NCBI GenBank assembly: GCA_010027915.1
Contig: RGUG01000076.1
Coordinates: 1 to 6,509, forward strand
Direction: 5' to 3'
DNA length: 6,509 bases
DNA from: a bacterium
Lineage (GTDB): Bacteria > Margulisbacteria > Marinamargulisbacteria > SXXA01
In this document: positions 1 through 6,304 of the stretch, piece by piece
How the letters are laid out: every line of letters starts with the position of its first letter
Numbering within the stretch: position 1 is the first letter of the stretch
Notes under the pieces: model-generated
What the model saw: the letters and a program-made list of their open reading frames with translations, nothing else
The model's database searches: none
What the model was told of the DNA's origin: nothing
Translations under genes and position numbers: made by a program

Positions 1-140
1 AAACATCAACAGCCCCTCAACACCACCCCGTATCGCCCGCCAATTGACTCATCGGTTTTCACATACCGCCGTGATTGATCATGACACATCCCATGCAATC
101 AGGGGTTACGAAATACACGGTTTGTTTGTATACTCGTCCT
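1..140. other. Upstream region of lipA, no firm gene
   Basis: No complete gene is visible here. One + strand frame is open from base 1 to a TGA at 76-78. It would give a 25-residue tail ending in FTYRRD and could be the C-terminus of a gene lying mostly outside the window, but it is too short to identify. A second frame is open from base 2 to a TAG near 223 and would overlap lipA. No transcription terminator hairpin is seen. The region contains the left arm of an inverted repeat and a possible -10 element, listed separately. Confidence 0.3.
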
Positions 141-151
141 ATGATCAATCA
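72..151. repeat. 11-bp perfect inverted repeat around the lipA start
   Basis: TGATTGATCAT at 72-82 is the exact reverse complement of ATGATCAATCA at 141-151, with 58 bases between the arms. Each arm contains the palindrome TGATCA. The right arm begins with the ATG chosen as the lipA start, so pairing of the arms in mRNA would mask that start codon, and as DNA the arms could form a two-site operator. The repeat itself is read directly. Any function is inference. Confidence 0.55.
129..134 (+). promoter_or_regulatory. Possible -10 element of a lipA promoter
   Basis: TATACT matches the sigma-70 -10 consensus at five of six positions and lies 6 bases before the ATG at 141. The hexamer 17 bases upstream (TTACGA, 106-111) is a poor -35. 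If used, transcription would begin at or next to the ATG, giving a leaderless message. That would fit the lack of a Shine-Dalgarno sequence before this gene. It is weak evidence based on one hexamer. Confidence 0.2.
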
Positions 152-1061
152 GCCTCTGGAGTCTGTTGCCACCCCATCGAGTCCCCAGCCGTCTTCAGGT
201 CAGCGTCTTCCCGACTGGTTTAGACGCTCATTGGGCAAACGCAATGCCACCTTGCGATTGTCTGACCGACTCGGAGATGCGGTTCCCAATAGCATTTGTG
301 AAGAAGCCCGTTGTCCCAACCGTGCAGAATGTTTTTCAAAGGGCGTGCTGACCTTTATGATTTTAGGCACCACGTGCACCCGTAATTGCGGGTTTTGTAG
401 CGTGCGTCACGGCAAGCCATTGCCACCAGACCCCGAAGAAATCACCCCTATTTTGCATGCCATTCGCACCCTCAACTTACGCTTTGTGGTGCTCACCTCT
501 CCCAATCGTGACGACTTACCTGATGGGGGAGCCTCTCATTTTGCCTTAACCGTTCAAACCATTCAATCCCATTTTCCTGATGTCAAAGTCGAAGTATTGA
601 TTCCGGATTTCAAAGGGGTAGAGTCTGATTTGGTGACCGTTATAAACAGTCGACCTCATGTACTGAATCACAATATAGAAACCGTTCCGTCATTGTATCG
701 AACGGTTCGTAAAGGGTCGCTGTACCAACGGTCCATGACCTTGTTGGCACGAACCAAGCAGTTGGCCCCCTCTCTTTTGGTCAAAACAGGGCTCATGGTG
801 GGGTTGGGTGAAACGGGGGATGAATTAGCCCGTGTCTTTGATGAAGTAGCCCGTTCCGGGGTGGACATTTTAACCATTGGGCAATACTTAAAACCCGATA
901 AACAAAGTTTGGACATTGTCCGGTATTATCATCCCGATGAATTTGAAGCCCTTCAATCACGTGCCCTTTCGGCAGGTATTCGGTATGTGTTTTCGGGCCC
1001 CCATGTTCGCAGTTCTTTTTTGGCCGAGCATGTGTTTGATGACCTCCACATCACCCAATGA
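141..1061 (+). CDS. lipA: Lipoyl synthase (radical SAM, two 4Fe-4S clusters)
   Basis: LipA inserts two sulfurs into protein-bound octanoyl groups to make the lipoyl cofactor of pyruvate and 2-oxoglutarate dehydrogenases and the glycine cleavage system; it is cytoplasmic. From ATG 141 the protein has 306 residues, normal for the family. Visible marks are the LPDW segment near residue 23; the auxiliary-cluster cysteines C53, C58 and C64 in the CEEARCPN block; the radical SAM motif CTRNCGFC with C79, C83 and C86; and the C-terminal RSS motif (290-292), whose serine is known to ligate the auxiliary cluster. It has F where the family often has RSSY. Earlier in-frame starts at TTG 75, ATG 81 and ATG 93 would only add a non-conserved leader. 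No start has a convincing ribosome binding site, so the N-terminus is the uncertain part. The stop overlaps the plsY start by 4 bases (ATGA). No lipB is seen beside it. Confidence 0.95.
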   Translation: MINQPLESVATPSSPQPSSGQRLPDWFRRSLGKRNATLRLSDRLGDAVPNSICEEARCPNRAECFSKGVLTFMILGTTCTRNCGFCSVRHGKPLPPDPEEITPILHAIRTLNLRFVVLTSPNRDDLPDGGASHFALTVQTIQSHFPDVKVEVLIPDFKGVESDLVTVINSRPHVLNHNIETVPSLYRTVRKGSLYQRSMTLLARTKQLAPSLLVKTGLMVGLGETGDELARVFDEVARSGVDILTIGQYLKPDKQSLDIVRYYHPDEFEALQSRALSAGIRYVFSGPHVRSSFLAEHVFDDLHITQ

Positions 1062-1657
1062 CCATTGTGGTAGGGTTCTTCACTTCTCATGTGGTGGTGT
1101 TGTGCGTGACCTCGTTTTTTTTGGGTTCGATTCCTTTTGCATGGGTCATTGCCCGTCTTAACCAAGTGGATTTACGCACCGTAGGATCGGGCAATGTGGG
1201 GGCGACCAATGTCTACCGTGCCCTGGGTGTTCGGTATGCGGGGTTGGTGTTTGCACTAGACTTTTTAAAAGGGGCCATTCCCACCTGGATCGCCCTGAAC
1301 CACGAATACCCATTTATTCACATGTTGGTGGGGGGATTGGCCATTGCAGGGCACACCTTCAGCCCTTTTTTACGATTGAAAGGTGGCAAAGGGGCGGCAA
1401 CGGGTCTGGGGGTATTGGCCACCCTTGGATTTGATGTGTTTTTATTGCTGGCCACCCTTGCCACCCTGCTTATTACCACTACCCGTATGGTGGCACTGGC
1501 CACCATCGTCTGTGCGTTGGTATGCCCCCTCTTATTATGGCTGTTTCACTATCCTTCTCCCTATTGGATGGGGACAGGGCTGATGGCCATTCTCATTGTG
1601 GGCCGGCATTGGCAAAATATTCAACGCATGATTCGCGGAGAAGAACACACCCTCTGA
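1058..1657 (+). CDS. plsY: Acyl-phosphate:glycerol-3-phosphate acyltransferase PlsY
   Basis: This integral membrane enzyme transfers an acyl group from acyl-phosphate to the sn-1 position of glycerol-3-phosphate, giving lysophosphatidic acid, the first committed step of phospholipid synthesis. The 199-residue length is typical. All three family motifs are present: GSGNVGATN (43-51, followed by VYR), GHTFSPFLRLKGGKGAATG (98-116) with its glycine-rich binding loop, and HWQNIQRMIRGEE (184-196) at the C-terminus. Hydrophobic segments lie around residues 3-30, 60-80, 85-100, 118-140 and 143-165. The ATG sits in an ATGA overlap with the lipA stop and has no Shine-Dalgarno sequence, so it is probably translated by coupling. 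The next gene, gpsA, makes its substrate. PlsY normally works with PlsX, which is not in the window. Confidence 0.96.
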   Translation: MTIVVGFFTSHVVVLCVTSFFLGSIPFAWVIARLNQVDLRTVGSGNVGATNVYRALGVRYAGLVFALDFLKGAIPTWIALNHEYPFIHMLVGGLAIAGHTFSPFLRLKGGKGAATGLGVLATLGFDVFLLLATLATLLITTTRMVALATIVCALVCPLLLWLFHYPSPYWMGTGLMAILIVGRHWQNIQRMIRGEEHTL

Positions 1658-2619
1658 TGGCCACCGTCGGTGTCATCGGATCAGGGGCATGGGCCACTGT
1701 TTCGGGCATGTTACTTGCCAAAGCAGGTCATGTGGTCAAACAGTGGGTACACCGTGTCGAATATGCCGATGCCATTAACCATGCCCATTGCAACCATTTG
1801 ACTTTACCCGACACCCCCCTTCCCTCCGCCATATCGGCCACGTTATGGCCCCAAGACCTTGCCGACGTGGCCGCATGGGTGATTGCGGTCCCGTCTCATT
1901 ATTTATCGGCCCTTTCGTCTTTTCCGTATCAACAGCAGCCCGTGGTTAGTTTGGTCAAAGGGGTTTCCTCGTCCTCCTCACATCCCTTACCCATTCATGA
2001 GATGGCGACGTGGTGGGGACGGGTACCCGCCGTGTTATCGGGCCCAAATCTAGCAAGTGAATTGGCCAAAGGCATGCCCGGGGCTGCCGTGGTGGCATCC
2101 TCCGACCCAAAGCAAGCGGTATTTTTTCAGGGGTTATTTAGCTCAGAGCAGTTTCGCGTGTATACCAGTCATGATGAGGTGGGTGTGTCGTATGGGGGTA
2201 TCCTTAAAAATGTGTATGCGGTGGCAGCAGGTATTGTCGATGGATTGGGATTGGGAATGAATGCCAAGGCTGCCCTGATGACCCGTGCTTTACACGAAAT
2301 GTCCCGGCTGGGTGAACACTGGGGTGGACACGCCCTCACCTTTTATGGGTTGTCTGGTGTTGGCGATCTGATGGCCACCGCTTATTCGCCTGCCAGTCGA
2401 AACTGGCAAAGTGGCTACTTGATTGGTCAAGACCGGCACGATCAGTTGCCATGTCGTGGTGTTGCAGAAGGCATCCGAACCATCCAAACCATGTATCCAC
2501 CCTCTGATGGCTCAACCCCCATCTATGATGCGTTGCGTGCGATTGTTTGCCAGCAACAACCAGTCAAAGATGTCGTGGCTCACGTCATGCGACGGGCGTT
2601 AAAAGCCGAACGCTCATGA
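1657..2619 (+). CDS. gpsA: NAD(P)-dependent glycerol-3-phosphate dehydrogenase
   Basis: GpsA reduces dihydroxyacetone phosphate to sn-glycerol-3-phosphate in the cytoplasm and so supplies PlsY, encoded just upstream. The start at ATG 1657 overlaps the plsY stop by one base (TGATG) and gives 320 residues, close to the family norm; the frame stays open further upstream, but that part lies inside plsY and precedes the Rossmann strand. Visible features are the dinucleotide-binding loop GSGAWA (8-13; the usual form is GxGxWG, so A13 is a small change), KGV (101-103), LSGPNLASELAKGMPGAAVVAS (127-148), and the catalytic region GGILKNVYAVAAGIVDGLGLG (180-200) with catalytic Lys184. GLSGVGDLMATAYSPASRN (231-249) is the substrate-site block. 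A run of five serines follows KGV (104-108). There is no good ribosome binding site: GGAG at 1637-1640 is 16 bases away. The stop overlaps the next gene by 4 bases (ATGA). Confidence 0.96.
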   Translation: MATVGVIGSGAWATVSGMLLAKAGHVVKQWVHRVEYADAINHAHCNHLTLPDTPLPSAISATLWPQDLADVAAWVIAVPSHYLSALSSFPYQQQPVVSLVKGVSSSSSHPLPIHEMATWWGRVPAVLSGPNLASELAKGMPGAAVVASSDPKQAVFFQGLFSSEQFRVYTSHDEVGVSYGGILKNVYAVAAGIVDGLGLGMNAKAALMTRALHEMSRLGEHWGGHALTFYGLSGVGDLMATAYSPASRNWQSGYLIGQDRHDQLPCRGVAEGIRTIQTMYPPSDGSTPIYDALRAIVCQQQPVKDVVAHVMRRALKAERS

Positions 2620-4046
2620 ATCGATGGTGGTTTGTGTTGTTGCGATTGATTGGGGATTTGGTAGCCGTTCCCTTGATTGTCACCCTGGCCTATAGTGCCA
2701 AATTTAAAATAGGGTGGGCGTTCCAGCGGTTGTTTAAACTCACGATTGGCCCTGTTTATCACTCGGCCCAAATTGAGCCTTATTTATCTAACCTTGGCAT
2801 TATTACGGCCATTTGGGTGGGGTGTTATTTGGTGGTGGGGGTATATCGTCCCTTTAGGGGGCCTTTGGCAGAAATCGATGAATGGGTGGCGGTGGTCAAA
2901 GGCACCTCTGCTGCCGTGGTCAGCTTGATGGCGTTTACTTTTATGTACCAATCGTTTCCGGGGTCCCGGTTTGTCATGGTTTACCTATGGGTATTTGGAC
3001 TTATCTGTAATGGCGGATTGCATTACATGGCCTTTCGAATCGAAATGCTTTATTTAAGCCGCTCTCGTCACCTTCGGCCTACCATTGTGATTGGGGACTC
3101 GCCGGCAGCCATTGATTGTATGGAACGGCTGGTATCGTTACCGGTATTGGGATACCGATACATTGGCAGTGTTGAATCACAACCCATTGACCCGGTGCCC
3201 TATGCCATTCGAGACGTCTACCGGTCATTGGGTACCTATTCGGCTTGGAAAAACATCCTCGAAACACACAAACCGGCCGTGGTGATGGTCATTGATCAAC
3301 AACAAGTCAACGCCACGGCCATTCGGGAGTGGTGCCTTGAGCATCAACGTGTGTTTATGGTATCCGTTCGTACGGATACAGTGGGTGAAGACATTCAATT
3401 CATGTCATTGGATGGGATTCCCATGATGGAACATACCCCCTATACCCCCCCTTATCATCATTATGTATTCAAAACCATGATCGATTGGATACTGGCGTTG
3501 ATTGGGTTGTTGGTATTATCCCCCCTGATGCTGTTGATTGCCTTGGCTATTAAAGCCACCTCTCCATCTGGACCTGTTTTGTTTGCCCAAGACCGGGTGG
3601 GGAAAGGCGGTCGTGTGTTTAAAATGTATAAATTCCGAACCATGATACCCCATGCTGAGCGTGATAGTGGGCCCGTGATGGTGGATATGGCCGCCGAAAC
3701 CCGCTATATTGCCATTGGTCGTTTTTTGCGTCGTACCTCACTAGATGAGCTGCCCCAATTATTCAATGTGCTAAAAGGCGAAATGGCCATTGTGGGCCCA
3801 CGACCCGAAAGGCCCCATTTTGTTGCACAATTTTCTGAACGTTTGCCTGATTTTCCCTTGCGACACAGTGTTAAAGTGGGTATTACAGGGTGGGCACAGG
3901 TAAATGGCCGCTCCCAACTTACCCATCAACCCGAACAAAAATTACGCTATGACTTGTATTATATTTCTCACTGGCGGCTAGGATTGGATTTTAAAATCAT
4001 ACTCAAAACAATTGAGTGGGTATTGCTCAGCCGAGAAGCCTATTGA
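2616..4046 (+). CDS. Polyprenyl-phosphate sugar phosphotransferase (WcaJ/WbaP type)
   Basis: This is a membrane enzyme of the exopolysaccharide polyprenyl glycosylphosphotransferase family. It moves a sugar-1-phosphate from a UDP-sugar to undecaprenyl phosphate, starting a capsule, exopolysaccharide or O-antigen repeat unit. The 476 residues show the large-form layout: four N-terminal membrane segments (about 5-27, 59-77, 98-113 and 118-138), a nucleotide-binding-like cytoplasmic domain (about 154-275, starting PTIVIGDSP), a membrane re-entrant helix (about 285-312) and the C-terminal catalytic domain. Catalytic marks are QDRVGKGGRVFKMYKFRTM (325-343), the Asp-Glu dyad D377-E378 in DELPQLFNVLKGEMAIVGPRP, GITGWAQVNGR (422-432), YDLYYI (445-450) and the terminal REAY. 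ATG 2616 overlaps the gpsA stop by 4 bases. The sugar cannot be told from sequence; glucose and galactose are common in this family. No glycosyltransferases are adjacent, unusual for a glycan-initiating enzyme. Confidence 0.92.
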   Translation: MNRWWFVLLRLIGDLVAVPLIVTLAYSAKFKIGWAFQRLFKLTIGPVYHSAQIEPYLSNLGIITAIWVGCYLVVGVYRPFRGPLAEIDEWVAVVKGTSAAVVSLMAFTFMYQSFPGSRFVMVYLWVFGLICNGGLHYMAFRIEMLYLSRSRHLRPTIVIGDSPAAIDCMERLVSLPVLGYRYIGSVESQPIDPVPYAIRDVYRSLGTYSAWKNILETHKPAVVMVIDQQQVNATAIREWCLEHQRVFMVSVRTDTVGEDIQFMSLDGIPMMEHTPYTPPYHHYVFKTMIDWILALIGLLVLSPLMLLIALAIKATSPSGPVLFAQDRVGKGGRVFKMYKFRTMIPHAERDSGPVMVDMAAETRYIAIGRFLRRTSLDELPQLFNVLKGEMAIVGPRPERPHFVAQFSERLPDFPLRHSVKVGITGWAQVNGRSQLTHQPEQKLRYDLYYISHWRLGLDFKIILKTIEWVLLSREAY

Positions 4047-5131
4047 AACGGGGGGTATTAGGGGGTCGGTTTGACCCGTTTCATTCGGGTCACTTGCAAC
4101 TAATTCACTGGTGTTTATCCCATCAATTGGTGGATTGTATCGACATTGTACCGGTGGCTCATCCAGTCCACAAACCCGTGAGCCTCCCTTATGCCACCCG
4201 TCGCCAGCATATTGCCAAGGCCATTGAGGGATTGGGGGATCGGGTATCCATTAATGATATCGAAACCCTGCGGGAGGGTCCGTCTTGGATGATTGATACC
4301 ATACTGGCCCTTCAGCAGCACCACCCAGAGGATACACTGTGCATCATCATGGGCAGTGACACCCTCATGGACTTTCATCGTTGGTACCAAAGCAAACGCT
4401 TGCAGTCATTGGTACAGCTGATTGTATTCAATCGCCCGTCTCATCCGTTGTCGTCGGTTCAATCATGGGCCCTTGATACCTTGTCTTGTCCCATTGAATG
4501 GGTCAACTCCCACTGGGATATATCGTCTACGGACCAACGCCCTCGCACCCGTTGGGTGATTGGCTTAACGGGTCGAATGGGGACGGGCAAAACAACCGCC
4601 GCCACCTATTTGCATGCCCAGTATGGGATTCCGGTTCTTTCATTGGATACATTGGGCCATGAGTGTTTGGCATCGCCCCTGATTCAAGCCGAACTGGGTG
4701 CCATCTTTGGGCCATTGCAATACACCCCTTGTGGTGACATCGACCGACAATGGCTCGGCAAGCGGGTCTTTTCATCTCCTGAAGACTTGGCTGTATTGAA
4801 TCGAACGGTTCATCCGATGCTACGGCATCGGTGTGTGGAGGCGTTGAGCCAGCATCCCACTGGGATTGTGGTCATTGAAGGGGCCTTGTTACATGCCATT
4901 GGATTGGCCGCTGTGTGTGATGAGGTGTGGGTATTGGATGCAACGGATCAGACCATAAGGGATCGTATTGGGGATCGTGCGGATCGATTATGGGCCCAAC
5001 CCACTCAATCGACATACCAAGAATGGGGGCGTGTGATCCACACCCCATCGATTGGGGCATTGCATGCTCAGTTAACCCAATGGATCACCCCCCTATTGCA
5101 TCGCTGGCCCCTCCCCAAAAATGCCACGTGA
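4043..5131 (+). CDS. Fused NadD-type adenylyltransferase and CoaE-type dephospho-CoA kinase
   Basis: Two enzymes in one frame. Residues 1 to about 166 are a nicotinate mononucleotide adenylyltransferase: GGRFDPFHSGH (7-17) holds the HxGH motif, followed by a GSD...W block (104-114) and ISST (160-163). Residues from about 170 to 362 are a dephospho-CoA kinase: P-loop GRMGTGKT (177-184), Asp202 in the LDTLGHECL segment (second Asp of the usual DxD), GDIDR (231-235) and HP (257-258). NadD makes deamido-NAD; CoaE phosphorylates dephospho-CoA to CoA. I chose TTG 4043, inside a TTGA overlap with the previous stop, because it begins MKRGVLGGRFDP like free NadD; GTG 4016 in the same frame would add nine unconserved residues inside the upstream gene. 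The normal NadD tail of about 25-35 residues after ISSTxIR is missing, and the linker is only a few residues. The CoaE half departs from its family in the PLLxE motif (ALLHA, 281-285) and has a short lid. Domain assignment is firm; activity of both halves is inference. Confidence 0.88.
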   Translation: MKRGVLGGRFDPFHSGHLQLIHWCLSHQLVDCIDIVPVAHPVHKPVSLPYATRRQHIAKAIEGLGDRVSINDIETLREGPSWMIDTILALQQHHPEDTLCIIMGSDTLMDFHRWYQSKRLQSLVQLIVFNRPSHPLSSVQSWALDTLSCPIEWVNSHWDISSTDQRPRTRWVIGLTGRMGTGKTTAATYLHAQYGIPVLSLDTLGHECLASPLIQAELGAIFGPLQYTPCGDIDRQWLGKRVFSSPEDLAVLNRTVHPMLRHRCVEALSQHPTGIVVIEGALLHAIGLAAVCDEVWVLDATDQTIRDRIGDRADRLWAQPTQSTYQEWGRVIHTPSIGALHAQLTQWITPLLHRWPLPKNAT

Positions 5132-5223
5132 TGCCATGGGTTTCTTACTTAGACGCCTGCATTGGGGGATGGTCAAAAGAAAAAAAAAAGCATAGACTAC
5201 GCATTATTTTATTTGTGCTATAG
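5131..5223 (+). CDS. Possible 30-residue small protein, unrecognised
   Basis: An ATG at 5131 overlaps the preceding TGA by one base (TGATG), the same junction type as plsY/gpsA. The frame runs 30 codons, beginning MPWVSYLDACIGGW, then a lysine-rich stretch encoded across the A10 run, then a short hydrophobic end (IILFVL). I do not recognise it. There is no ribosome binding site. Its stop falls inside the direct repeat before exbB. It may simply be a chance open frame in the intergenic region. Confidence 0.18.
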   Translation: MPWVSYLDACIGGWSKEKKKHRLRIILFVL

Positions 5224-5240
5224 CTTATATTGTGCAATAG
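5213..5240 (+). repeat. Imperfect 11-bp direct repeat upstream of exbB
   Basis: TTGTGCTATAG (5213-5223) and TTGTGCAATAG (5230-5240) match at 10 of 11 bases and start 17 bases apart. The -10-like TATATT sits between them and overlaps the second copy by two bases. Placement just ahead of the exbB ribosome binding site suggests a regulator site, but this is inference. Confidence 0.45.
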
Positions 5241-5241
5241 A

Positions 5242-5247
5242 AGGTGA
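5242..5247 (+). promoter_or_regulatory. Shine-Dalgarno sequence of exbB
   Basis: AGGTGA matches the extended anti-Shine-Dalgarno complement and is 11 bases before ATG 5259. It decides the start: the in-frame GTG at 5244 lies within it and has no site of its own. Confidence 0.6.
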
Positions 5248-5258
5248 GGGCCTCTTTT

Positions 5259-5879
5259 ATGATAGCGTTTTTGATGAAGGGCGGGGTGGTCATGATTCCC
5301 CTGTTTGCCTGTTCGTTGTTAGCGGTCTATATTTTTTTAGAACGGCTCTTGTTCCTGTTTCTTCAGCGATTGCCCAATCAATCGGGTATCGACCAGGCCC
5401 GGTCATTGCTTTTGTCATTGGGTCGTCAACGTGCCGCCAACGAACTACTAGGGCACCCCAAATTGGGCACCCGTTTATTGGGCATTGCCATTCGATCCGC
5501 CCACTTACCCCACCATGAGATGCATGCCGAAATCACGGCGGGCACCCACTTTGAATTGCCGTTATTAGATCGGCACATGGGCACCTTATCGACCATTGTC
5601 ACGGCCGCCCCATTATTGGGGTTGTTGGGTACCGTCTTGGGGCTGATGAATTTATTCGGGGTATTGGGTGGTTCGGTGGATCAACTCGTCAACCCGATGG
5701 CCTTATTGGGTGGGATTTCAGAGGCCTTGATTACCACTGTATCCGGCTTAATTATTGCCCTGTTGGCTATTTTGTTCCATCAATTTCTGCAGGTTCGGAT
5801 TGATTCTTATCTGATCAAAGCTGAGCGATTGATGCAAGACTTGGTTTACTTTTGCAAACAAAATGAGGTTCGAGAGTGA
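5259..5879 (+). CDS. exbB: ExbB/TolQ-family proton channel subunit
   Basis: ExbB forms a pentameric inner-membrane channel that, with ExbD, uses the proton gradient to energise TonB for outer-membrane uptake. From ATG 5259 it has 206 residues, a compact form without the N-terminal extension seen in some ExbB proteins. Three membrane segments are visible: about 9-27, followed by the conserved ER (28-29); about 110-133, with APLLGLLGTVLG (117-128) and Thr125; and about 152-175, GGISEALITTVSGLIIAL (151-168), with Thr159/160. The loop between segments one and two is cytoplasmic in the family. TolQ and MotA-type proteins share this fold. ExbB is preferred because the third gene looks like tonB rather than tolA and no other tol or pal gene is seen. 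The stop overlaps the exbD start by 4 bases (GTGA). Confidence 0.9.
   Translation: MIAFLMKGGVVMIPLFACSLLAVYIFLERLLFLFLQRLPNQSGIDQARSLLLSLGRQRAANELLGHPKLGTRLLGIAIRSAHLPHHEMHAEITAGTHFELPLLDRHMGTLSTIVTAAPLLGLLGTVLGLMNLFGVLGGSVDQLVNPMALLGGISEALITTVSGLIIALLAILFHQFLQVRIDSYLIKAERLMQDLVYFCKQNEVRE
5865..5869 (+). promoter_or_regulatory. Shine-Dalgarno sequence of exbD
   Basis: GAGGT lies inside the end of exbB, 6 bases before the GTG at 5876. It supports this non-ATG start, which is also fixed by the GTGA overlap. Confidence 0.55.
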
Positions 5880-6304
5880 TTAACCTTCGGCAAAACCGGC
5901 GGTCATCGTCGGTACTACGCATTGAAATGGCACCCTTTTTGGATGTCATTTTCACGTTACTCCTGTTTTTTGGTGTCTCGTCCACGTTAATTTCAACCCA
6001 AAAAGCCATTGGCATTCAACTACCCCATTCCAACACCGCCACCGTTAAAGATAACGGGATGCTCATTCAGATTATGCCTGATGGGGGCATTCAATTGGAT
6101 GGCCTCCCGGTTCCCCTGACAGGGTTAAGTGGCATGATCCAAGATCGGTTGACCCAAAAACCCGATGAACCGGTGGTATTGCAAGCCGATGAAGGGACCC
6201 CCTACCAAGTGATTGTATCGGTTATCGATGCCATTCGGTCAGGTGGAAGTCAACAATTGTTGTTAGACACACAAAGGAAACCCAATGCACCCACTCGTCG
6301 CTAA
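5876..6304 (+). CDS. exbD: ExbD/TolR-family proton channel subunit
   Basis: ExbD sits in the ExbB pore and carries the proton-binding aspartate that couples proton flow to TonB. The 142 residues match the family length. It has a short basic cytoplasmic N-terminus (NRRSSSVLR, 7-15), then the signature APFLDVIFTLLLFF (19-32) with Asp23, the expected essential residue, in one membrane segment (about 20-38). A periplasmic domain follows, with the conserved late block VVLQADEGTPYQVIVSVIDAI (100-120) and a GG-then-QQLLLDT strand. The GTG start is set by the 4-base overlap with exbB and a GAGGT site. The last 20 bases overlap the next gene in another frame. The family cannot always be split from TolR by sequence; neighbours favour ExbD. 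Confidence 0.9.
   Translation: MINLRQNRRSSSVLRIEMAPFLDVIFTLLLFFGVSSTLISTQKAIGIQLPHSNTATVKDNGMLIQIMPDGGIQLDGLPVPLTGLSGMIQDRLTQKPDEPVVLQADEGTPYQVIVSVIDAIRSGGSQQLLLDTQRKPNAPTRR
6273..6278 (+). promoter_or_regulatory. Shine-Dalgarno sequence of the tonB-like gene
   Basis: AAAGGA lies inside the end of exbD, 6 bases before ATG 6285, and supports that start over later in-frame codons. Confidence 0.6.

Larger units (their letters stand above)
5132..5258 (+). promoter_or_regulatory. Intergenic control region before exbB
   Basis: This 127-base gap is the only real spacing between genes after lipA. From about 5170 it becomes AT-rich, with an A10 run at 5180-5189. A -10-like TATATT lies at 5226-5231, but no good -35 stands at 16-18 bases. 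TAGACT (5193-5198) matches the -35 consensus at four positions but is spaced badly. I found no rho-independent terminator for the upstream operon and no convincing Fur box. A promoter for exbB-exbD-tonB is likely from context; its exact position is not settled. Confidence 0.35.

Noticed and set aside
2..223. Open + strand frame overlapping the lipA start, with a GYEIH string like that of cobyric acid synthase-type amidotransferases
   Set aside because: It would overlap lipA by about 80 bases, runs into clearly lipA-coding sequence, and only five residues are suggestive; it is probably chance.
3433..3456. C-rich low-complexity stretch in the sugar transferase gene
   Set aside because: It encodes a simple TPYTPPY turn using the CCC codons common throughout the window.
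4016..4042. GTG 4016 as the nadD-coaE start
   Set aside because: It adds nine residues with no family counterpart and lies inside the upstream gene; TTG 4043 fits both the overlap pattern and the NadD N-terminus.
4115..4390. 91-codon minus-strand open frame inside nadD-coaE
   Set aside because: It lies opposite clear NadD motifs, shows no recognisable domain and is a shadow of the codon bias.
5110..5190. Possible rho-independent terminator after nadD-coaE
   Set aside because: Only weak pairing (CCCCAA at 5113-5118 with TTGGGG at 5162-5167) with a long loop, and the following run is A rather than T on the + strand.
5190..5225. Fur box before exbB
   Set aside because: The AT-rich ATTATT stretch does not form the expected inverted hexamer arrangement.
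5162..5518. 118-codon + strand open frame across the intergenic region and early exbB
   Set aside because: It overlaps exbB, whose family motifs and ribosome binding site are clear, and its own product has no recognisable features.
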